Assembly: GCA_016181325.1 (NCBI GenBank)
Contig: JACOZO010000069.1
Location: forward strand, 1-10,374
DNA from: Candidatus Woesearchaeota archaeon
Lineage (GTDB): Archaea; Nanobdellota; Nanobdellia; Woesearchaeales; GW2011-AR4
Reading direction: 5' to 3'
Length of the DNA: 10,374 nucleotides
The notes under the pieces were generated by a model. That model saw only the letters and a program-made list of their open reading frames with translations. It was not told the DNA's origin and searched no databases. Positions 5,679-10,374 of this stretch are shown here, in pieces. The first letter of the stretch is position 1. The number at the start of each line of letters is the position of its first letter. The translations under genes and the position numbers were made by a program.

Positions 5679-6053
5679 CTAAGGCTCTTCTCTTGGAATA
5701 TCAAGTTTGTCAAAATCTTTGTCATAGCTTAGAATTACATTACAATTATTCATCAAGGCACACGTATAATGAACAGCATCAAAAACGCTGAACTTGGACT
5801 CTTTTATCCTCTTTAATACCTCAAAAACTAAATTGACATCTACTTCAGCAATGATAAGATTAGATTTAAGCAATCCTCTTATTGATCTTTGCGCAATTTC
5901 ACGATTTCCAGTCTCTTTTTCTATTATAAAGAATGCCTCTATTAAATTGAATGTGTTTATCAGACCTCCTTCTTTTATTGCTTTCTGGCATTCAGGAAGG
6001 CGCTCATTTTCGTAAAACGAATAAGCCAAGACATTGCTATCTAAGAATTTCAT
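5679..6053 (-). CDS. vapC: PIN-domain ribonuclease toxin (VapC family)
   Basis: 124 residues, a single PIN domain of normal VapC length. The acidic residues expected to bind metal in the active site are all present: Asp5 in MKFLDSNVL, Glu39 in NLIEAF, Asp92 in SVFDAVHY, and an Asp cluster at 111-115 in SYDKDFD. Family members cleave specific RNAs, often tRNA or rRNA, and are held inactive by their cognate antitoxin. The gene starts within the last codons of vapB (17-base overlap), the usual toxin-antitoxin arrangement. No strong ribosome binding site precedes the ATG, so expression may depend on translation of vapB. The RNA target cannot be predicted. Confidence 0.93.
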   Translation of the reverse strand: MKFLDSNVLAYSFYENERLPECQKAIKEGGLINTFNLIEAFFIIEKETGNREIAQRSIRGLLKSNLIIAEVDVNLVFEVLKRIKESKFSVFDAVHYTCALMNNCNVILSYDKDFDKLDIPREEP

Positions 6054-6273
6054 TTTCTATCAGCACATCCATTTGCTTTGCAGTTAATCTATGCTTAGGC
6101 TTTATGCTTCTTGCTTCCTCAAACAGCTTGCTCAAATCCCCATCAATAGGTTTGATTATAATAGCAGCGCCTTTCTTAATCATCTCTACTTTGCTGCCCA
6201 CACGCAAGCCCAGGTTTTTCCTGTATTCTGAAGGTATGGTTATTTGCTGTCCTTTGCTTACTGTAATTATCAT
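6037..6273 (-). CDS. vapB: AbrB-type antitoxin (VapB family)
   Basis: 78 residues from the ATG at 6271-6273. An in-frame ATG at 6283-6285 would add four residues. The inner start is preferred because GGTGAT (6278-6283) lies four bases before it. Residues 1-45 form an AbrB/MazE swapped-hairpin DNA-binding domain (MIITVSKGQQITIPSEYRK, then GLRVGSKVEMI). The rest, ending in LTAKQMDVLIENEILR, should be the helical tail that wraps and inhibits VapC. Antitoxins of this type repress their own promoter together with the toxin. A 9-bp direct repeat over the promoter (6293-6321) is a candidate binding site. It is first in a two-gene operon with vapC. Confidence 0.92.
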   Translation of the reverse strand: MIITVSKGQQITIPSEYRKNLGLRVGSKVEMIKKGAAIIIKPIDGDLSKLFEEARSIKPKHRLTAKQMDVLIENEILR

Positions 6274-6292
6274 TTCTATCACCATTTAATTA

Positions 6293-6321
6293 AGAATTAT
6301 ACATTAATAATTAGAATTATA
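6293..6321. repeat. Direct repeat AGAATTATA with 20-bp period at the vapBC promoter
   Basis: AGAATTATA occurs at 6293-6301 and again at 6313-6321, exactly 20 bases apart, about two turns of DNA. The second copy overlaps the TATA box and the first covers the predicted start. That geometry suits an autorepressor such as VapB-VapC. Confidence 0.45.
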
Positions 6322-6325
6322 TAAA
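6318..6325 (-). promoter_or_regulatory. TATA box of vapBC
   Basis: The minus strand reads TTTATATA. Predicted transcription start is near 6295, giving a leader of about 22 bases to the ATG at 6273, with room for its ribosome binding site. Confidence 0.6.
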
Positions 6326-6464
6326 CTTTTCTGTTTATCAATGTAGTTGACTATGATGATATTGGTCCTTTTGCACCATCACGATTGATATTACATATGC
6401 CCATACGAGTACAAGATTGTTTTTATTGAATAGTAATTAATTTCTTTAAATCTTCGGGAAAGCC

Positions 6465-6472
6465 TTAAATAA
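6465..6472 (+). promoter_or_regulatory. TATA box of the putative lipoprotein gene
   Basis: TTAAATAA is preceded by CGGGAAAGCC, a plausible BRE. Predicted start is near 6495, giving about 11 bases of leader; AAGGT at 6495-6499 could serve as ribosome binding site. The rest of the 6326-6464 interval between this promoter and vapB holds nothing I can identify. Confidence 0.5.
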
Positions 6473-6505
6473 TTTGGCGCATTAATGTGATAAGAAGGTA
6501 ATTTT

Positions 6506-7141
6506 ATGCCAAATGATTCTGGATATTCGCATCAAACCGCGCAAGATGGAGGATATCCCTCAAGAAAACCATTAAATCCGTTTTATTTTCTTGGCGCTGC
6601 CGTTATGATTGGCTGCGCTGCATCATTGCAGCCTGGAAAGATAGCAGAAAAAAATGCTGAATTATCCGGGCTGGCACAAAGGAATTTCCGGGAAGAAAGA
6701 CACTCACCATCTGCAGGAACTGTGACTTATGTTGCTAGCTACGTTGACCGTGCCGCCTATGGTCAGAAAAGAAACAGCGGACAGCCTTTGACAAGTCAGG
6801 ACATTCTTGTAACTATTGAAGTGGTGTTGTATGAAAAAACAGGCACGCCTGTTAGCCTCAGAGTCGATGCCGGTCATAATGGCAGATTATTTGACGCCGG
6901 AGTTGATGGGTTGCATCACAGTCTTGAGCCCGGTCATGCGCCTGTTGAATCCGCAGCTGTTGACACGCTTGTCGTGCCGGCAGGAAACAGCAGGCAAGGG
7001 CTGGATTTCAGCTCGAACGACCCAGAGGATCTTGAGACCCTCACAGAAGCTCAGCTTGCAGCAAATAGGTTTATTCAGGATACTATAGATGCAATTCAGG
7101 ATGGCGGCGTTGTAGCGGCAAGATCTTCGGATTTCAGGTAA
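6506..7141 (+). CDS. Putative lipoprotein of unknown function
   Basis: 211 residues. A hydrophilic start of about 20 residues ending in Arg-Lys precedes a short hydrophobic stretch (FYFLGAAVMIGC). Cys37 follows MIG and is the only cysteine in the protein, so this reads as a lipobox. An uncleaved membrane anchor is the alternative, since the n-region is long for a signal peptide. The exported part has a probable beta-rich middle (TVTYVASYVDRAAYG, DILVTIEVVLYEKTGTPVSL) and an acidic helical tail (LETLTEAQLAANRFIQDTID). I recognise no family. It is transcribed alone, divergent from vapBC and convergent with the helicase, whose stop codon lies only 6 bases beyond its own. Codon use looks like its neighbours. 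Confidence 0.75.
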   Translation: MPNDSGYSHQTAQDGGYPSRKPLNPFYFLGAAVMIGCAASLQPGKIAEKNAELSGLAQRNFREERHSPSAGTVTYVASYVDRAAYGQKRNSGQPLTSQDILVTIEVVLYEKTGTPVSLRVDAGHNGRLFDAGVDGLHHSLEPGHAPVESAAVDTLVVPAGNSRQGLDFSSNDPEDLETLTEAQLAANRFIQDTIDAIQDGGVVAARSSDFR

Positions 7142-7147
7142 TTCCTG

Positions 7148-9016
7148 CTATTTTCTAAAAAATTCCTCTGCAAGCCTGCCTGCGCTTTCATTAATTCTTA
7201 CATCCCACTCCTTCGGAAAACACCTGAAATACTGCGGCCATGCGTACCTTTCATCAAGGAAGACGATGATGCCCCTGTCTGTCTCGCTTCTGATGCATCT
7301 CCCTGCATTCTGCAGGCATTTGGTTATTGCAGGCATCACATAGCCATAGTCCCACCCATTGCCGAACTTCTTGTCGTAATACTTTATCAGCTCCCTCACT
7401 TCTAGGTCAGGCCTTTGCAAAGGCAGCCCCGCGACAATCACCGCGCTCAGCACGCCGGGCAAGTCTATCCCTTCCCCGAAAGAGCCTGATGAAACCGCAA
7501 GAAGCACGGCTCCTTTGTCCTTGTGCGCCTTGAAGTTCAGCAGGAATTCCTCCTTCTGCTCCTTGCTCAGCCTCTGCTTCTCTGTAAACACGGTTTTGCC
7601 GGTCATCTCGGTGATGTGGTCGCTTACGATCCCCATTATCTCATAGCTGGGAAAAAACACCACGCTGCACCCTTTCACCCTGTTTATTATGTCCGCGCAG
7701 CTCCTTGCGATCTGCACGAACTGCTCGTTGCTTCTCCTGGAATACTTTGTCGTCGTCTTTGGCACGACGCACACAAGCCTGTTCTCGTTTGGAAAAGGGC
7801 TTCCGTATTCTTTTTCAATCGTGCTTGCTGGAAATCCCAGCACGTCTTTGTACATTGATGTCGGTGTCAGTGTGCCTGACATTATTATTGTGGAGTATGA
7901 CCTGTCAATCACGCCTTTTGTCGCAATGGAGGGATCAAGGCATCTCAGTGAAAGCGTCAGATATTTTCCTTTTGCCAGTATCCTTGAAAATCCCTGTTCG
8001 CCTTCCGGCCATTTCTCGAGGAACTTCCCCACGCTAAGCACAAAGCTTGCCTTCTTCTCCTTCCTTATCTCTTCCCCGATGTGCATCAGTTCTGAGGCAA
8101 TGTCATCATAGTCCTTTTCCCTTGAAACTTTGCCGGCAAATTCCTCCTTTTGCACAAGCCTGTCCTCATTTTCTTTTATGGTGTCGCTCAGTTCAAGCAG
8201 CGCGCTGTTTATGATCTGCAGGTTTTCGACAGTTTCGCTGTAACCCATCTTTTTCGCCTCTTTCAGGGCCATCTCGATGGAAAAGCCCGAAATCTTTGCA
8301 GTCATCAGCTCCCGTATCCTGTTCGGCAGGTTGTGGCCTTCATCGACAATTATGATTGACTTCTCAAGCTCCTTTTTTGTCTTCAGCAGGAACCCTTCCC
8401 TTATGTAGTCGCTGAAAATGTAATAGTAGTCCGCAATTATCACCTTTGAATCAGCAGCATTCAGGATCGCCAGCTCGTAGGGGCACAGCTTTTTCCTTTC
8501 TCCCGCTTCAATAAGGCCGCCGACATGCAGGGGCCCCGATTCCTTTATCTCATTGAGCGCTATTTTCGCCTCTACTGTAGGTGAATTGTTGGCATTCCTT
8601 GTGTTTGTGTAGAACTCGCATTTTCCCTCTTCCCTCAGCGACTTGCAGAACTCATGGAAATCCCCTGCAAACATTCCGGGAATGCCGGGCTGCAGGCACA
8701 TCCCCTGCTTCCCTATGATGTCAGACACCGTGAACTTGGCGTCATGCTTTTTCTTCATGTCTGCCAGAGTTTCAACCGCAATCCTGTGCTGCGTGTGCCT
8801 TGATGTCAAGAAGAAAACAGTCAGGTCATTCTTCATCGCATGGGCAAGCGCAGGCGCAAGCACGGAAACGGTCTTTCCGATTCCGGTAGGCGCGTGCAAT
8901 ATCATGTGCCTCTTTTCCTTAAGCGAGAGATTGACATCATTGAGCATGTCAGTCTGTATGTCCCTTGATTTTGGATACGGAAACATCATCTCCTTGAGCA
9001 TTTCGTCGTTTGGCAT
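7148..9016 (-). CDS. XPD/Rad3-type superfamily 2 DNA helicase with iron-sulfur cysteines
   Basis: 622 residues, the usual size of archaeal XPD-like helicases. Motifs in order: Walker A APTGIGKT (42-49); motif Ia around FFLTSRHTQHR (68-78); four cysteines C107, C124, C133 and C178 placed as in the XPD 4Fe-4S domain; motif II as DEGH (225-228) rather than DEAH; motif III SGTLTP (380-385); motif V GSFGEGIDLPG (511-521); motif VI QNAGRCIRSETDRG (569-582). Family members unwind DNA 5' to 3' in repair or related processes; DinG-like and other Rad3 paralogues share this layout, so the exact role is open. GAGG lies just before the ATG. A TATA-like AATTTAAATT at 9048-9057 fits as promoter. It is monocistronic, divergent from a winged-helix regulator. 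Confidence 0.93.
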   Translation of the reverse strand: MPNDEMLKEMMFPYPKSRDIQTDMLNDVNLSLKEKRHMILHAPTGIGKTVSVLAPALAHAMKNDLTVFFLTSRHTQHRIAVETLADMKKKHDAKFTVSDIIGKQGMCLQPGIPGMFAGDFHEFCKSLREEGKCEFYTNTRNANNSPTVEAKIALNEIKESGPLHVGGLIEAGERKKLCPYELAILNAADSKVIIADYYYIFSDYIREGFLLKTKKELEKSIIIVDEGHNLPNRIRELMTAKISGFSIEMALKEAKKMGYSETVENLQIINSALLELSDTIKENEDRLVQKEEFAGKVSREKDYDDIASELMHIGEEIRKEKKASFVLSVGKFLEKWPEGEQGFSRILAKGKYLTLSLRCLDPSIATKGVIDRSYSTIIMSGTLTPTSMYKDVLGFPASTIEKEYGSPFPNENRLVCVVPKTTTKYSRRSNEQFVQIARSCADIINRVKGCSVVFFPSYEIMGIVSDHITEMTGKTVFTEKQRLSKEQKEEFLLNFKAHKDKGAVLLAVSSGSFGEGIDLPGVLSAVIVAGLPLQRPDLEVRELIKYYDKKFGNGWDYGYVMPAITKCLQNAGRCIRSETDRGIIVFLDERYAWPQYFRCFPKEWDVRINESAGRLAEEFFRK

Positions 9017-9047
9017 ATATTCCTCGGGATGGAAAATAATGGCAAGT

Positions 9048-9057
9048 AATTTAAATT
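9048..9057 (-). promoter_or_regulatory. TATA-like element of the helicase gene
   Basis: AATTTAAATT, itself a palindrome, is centred about 36 bases before the ATG. Predicted start is near 9026, leaving a leader of about 10 bases with GAGG. Confidence 0.45.
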
Positions 9058-9072
9058 GTTGCCTGCTTCTAC

Positions 9073-9156
9073 TTGAATTATCGACAGCATTGCGCGATGC
9101 AAAATAAGCATCTCAGAGGTCAATCAAAAGCTTTAAATAGTACATTGATAATTCAA
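9073..9156. repeat. 10-bp inverted repeat spanning the divergent promoter region
   Basis: TTGAATTATC (9073-9082) and GATAATTCAA (9147-9156) are exact reverse complements 64 bases apart. The left copy is upstream of the helicase TATA element; the right copy lies between the TATA box and predicted start of the winged-helix gene. This placement would allow one protein to act on both promoters. GATGC/GCATC (9096-9100, 9108-9112) forms a small extra palindrome between them. Confidence 0.45.
9132..9139 (+). promoter_or_regulatory. TATA box of the winged-helix regulator gene
   Basis: TTTAAATA gives a predicted start near 9162 and a leader of about 36 bases. AGGGGTTGG (9182-9190) serves as ribosome binding site. 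Confidence 0.5.
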
Positions 9157-9197
9157 AATGTATATTCTGATAGTCAGTTATAGGGGTTGGAAAAAAT

Positions 9198-9494
9198 ATG
9201 GAAGGGGTTGAAGAGTTAAATTCACCAAAACAAAAAGAGATATTCAGCGTGTTTTTCCGCGAGAAGCCGGCAATGATGCTGGTTGAGCTGAAAAATGCCA
9301 AAAATGAAGTTTACGCCTCTTCTTTGGCAAAGCAGATTGACTGCACATATTCCCATGTTGTCAAGATTCTTCAGGAGATGCAGAAGTCCGGCCTCGTGAA
9401 TTTTGAGAAACAGGGAAGGCTGAAGCTTCTTACTTTGACAAAGACCGGTTCTGAAGTGGCAGAGAAGATTGACAGGATAAAGACGCTGTTGTGA
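9198..9494 (+). CDS. Winged-helix transcriptional regulator (MarR-like)
   Basis: 98 residues, one winged helix-turn-helix domain. After a short N-terminal helix (SPKQKEIFSVFF), residues about 39-65 give the helix-turn-helix (ASSLAKQIDCTYSHVVKILQ, then EMQKSGLV). The wing follows (FEKQGRLKLLTLTKTG) and a final helix (SEVAEKIDRI) could dimerise. This pattern is common in archaeal one-domain regulators and is close to MarR/ArsR-type folds; the ligand is unknown. The start is supported by AGGGGTTGG 7 bases upstream. It is divergent from the helicase gene and could regulate it and itself through the inverted repeat between them, which is inference. Its stop is three bases from the convergent stop of the aminotransferase. 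Confidence 0.85.
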   Translation: MEGVEELNSPKQKEIFSVFFREKPAMMLVELKNAKNEVYASSLAKQIDCTYSHVVKILQEMQKSGLVNFEKQGRLKLLTLTKTGSEVAEKIDRIKTLL

Positions 9495-9497
9495 AAT

Positions 9498-10374
9498 TTA
9501 TTTCCCCAAAACAACTTCTAAAGCATCAAGGGAGTGCTCTAATCTTTCATGCCTTTCTGCAAAAGTAATCCTCATAACATTATCTTCAGGCCTGTAGCCA
9601 TAGCCGCTGGCAGGCATAATAAGCGTTCCATGCTTCATTAATTTTTCGGCCAGTTGAATATCAGTCTCATCATAATCCACCTGTGCAGTTATGTTTATGC
9701 AGGCGTCATGCGGAAATATTGTTCTGACATTCGGCATGCTTCTGAGCCTTCCCAAGACATAATCCTTTTTTTCTTTCAATTCCCTCCATCTCCCATCAAA
9801 AATATCTTCCCCACCTTCCAGTCTTTCCGCTTCTTTTTCCATTAAGTATATCAAAGCCGTATTTGCTGCTCTGGGAGCATTACCCATAAAACCGCTCATC
9901 CGGCCAACTATGCCATTCATTCTGTCCCCCAATATCCTACTGTCAGCAATAACCCAGCCAGCTTTATACTCCGGTATTGCATATCTTTTTGATGCACTAT
10001 CCACTCTTATTATGTTTGGAGACTGAATCCATCTGCCATAATGCAATTCCCCCACCCCTTCATTAGGGAAAAAATTCTGTATTTCATCAATAATGACATA
10101 AACTCCGTCATCTTCGCATCTTTTTATTGTCTGCTCTAGGAGTCCCTTTGGAAAATATACTCCATCCGGATTATTTGGATTGGATATAACAATCGCTTTA
10201 GGCTTGATTCTAAAGACATCTTCAATATCTTCCATGGATTCAGGAACATGCCTTGATTCCGGGATTACAAAATCATAAGCGACGACATCCATCCCTAAGA
10301 ATTCCACGGGATAATAGAGCATTTGGTAGAGGGTAGGTCCTATAACGGCTATTTTTCCGGAATCAGATTCCCCC
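9498..10374 (-). CDS. PLP-dependent aminotransferase, class I/II, partial (N-terminus outside window)
   Basis: The frame runs open to the window edge, past the internal Met at 10322, giving 291 visible residues beginning GESDSGKIAVIGPTLYQ. Fold type I signatures are clear: NPNNPDG (visible 65-71), Asp96 in VIIDEIQ which contacts the PLP pyridine nitrogen, the Schiff-base lysine in SASKRYAIPEYKAG (Lys129, codon 9987-9989), and an Arg in NVMRITFA (visible Arg268) that usually grips the substrate carboxylate. It would swap an amino group between an amino acid and a 2-oxo acid in the cytoplasm. Roughly the first 100 residues should be missing by comparison with the family. The acceptor is not predictable. 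It ends three bases from the convergent regulator gene. Confidence 0.92.
   Translation of the reverse strand, partial: GESDSGKIAVIGPTLYQMLYYPVEFLGMDVVAYDFVIPESRHVPESMEDIEDVFRIKPKAIVISNPNNPDGVYFPKGLLEQTIKRCEDDGVYVIIDEIQNFFPNEGVGELHYGRWIQSPNIIRVDSASKRYAIPEYKAGWVIADSRILGDRMNGIVGRMSGFMGNAPRAANTALIYLMEKEAERLEGGEDIFDGRWRELKEKKDYVLGRLRSMPNVRTIFPHDACINITAQVDYDETDIQLAEKLMKHGTLIMPASGYGYRPEDNVMRITFAERHERLEHSLDALEVVLGK

Noticed and set aside
6345..6400. ATGATGA resembling a box C of a C/D sRNA
   Set aside because: No CTGA box D follows at a usable distance and there is no closing stem.
7523..8111. Several plus-strand frames of 110-140 codons inside the helicase gene
   Set aside because: The minus-strand frame contains every helicase motif in order; these are opposite-strand shadows with no start signals.
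9182..9210. Direct repeat AGGGGTTG at 9182-9189 and 9203-9210 flanking the regulator start codon
   Set aside because: The first copy is explained as a ribosome binding site and the second as coding sequence; eight bases is too short to claim an operator.
9113..9301. 62-codon minus-strand frame opposite the winged-helix gene
   Set aside because: It overlaps the promoter and first third of a well-supported gene, has no start signals and no recognisable domain.

Overview
The window looks archaeal. Most genes are preceded by TATA boxes (TTTATATA or TTTAAATA) centred about 26 bases before the likely transcription start, several starts appear leaderless, and ribosome binding sites, where present, are of the GGTG/GGTGA type. 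Gene content agrees: a VapBC pair with an AbrB-type antitoxin, a nucleotidyltransferase carrying an AbrB-like N-terminus, an iron-sulfur XPD/Rad3-type helicase and small winged-helix proteins. A small-genome or DPANN-like archaeon would fit the density and style, but lineage is inferred, not shown.

Layout. Positions 1-890 (minus): a nucleotidyltransferase overlapping a small gene cut by the window edge. Its promoter carries a perfect palindrome between the TATA box and the start codon. Positions 953-4645 (minus): an amino-acid ABC transporter of the HAAT (branched-chain) family in the order livK-livH-livM-livG, with no livF. livK has its own promoter, lipobox and ribosome binding site. A T-rich tract and a second TATA box separate livK from livHMG. 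Positions 4701-5143 hold no convincing gene but contain several inverted repeats that can pair in competing ways. Positions 5144-5554 (minus): a small winged-helix-like protein of unknown role. Positions 5679-6273 (minus): vapBC. Positions 6506-7141 (plus): a putative lipoprotein of unknown function. Positions 7148-9016 (minus): an XPD/Rad3-type helicase. Positions 9198-9494 (plus): a winged-helix regulator divergent from the helicase. Positions 9498-10374 (minus): a class I/II aminotransferase missing its N-terminus.

How the genes work together. The transporter should capture an amino acid or similar small molecule at the membrane-anchored LivK, pass it through LivH/LivM and use LivG (with an unseen or absent LivF) for ATP hydrolysis. 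The aminotransferase could act on such a substrate, but nothing in the sequence links them. The rest are separate short units: two toxin-antitoxin-like modules, a DNA helicase and small regulators. The most informative non-coding signals are promoter-proximal repeats: a 20-bp palindrome at the nucleotidyltransferase, a 9-bp direct repeat with 20-bp period at vapB, two 12-bp palindromes above the gene at 5144, and a 10-bp inverted repeat across the helicase/regulator divergent promoter. I found no CRISPR array, tRNA, rRNA or transposase.
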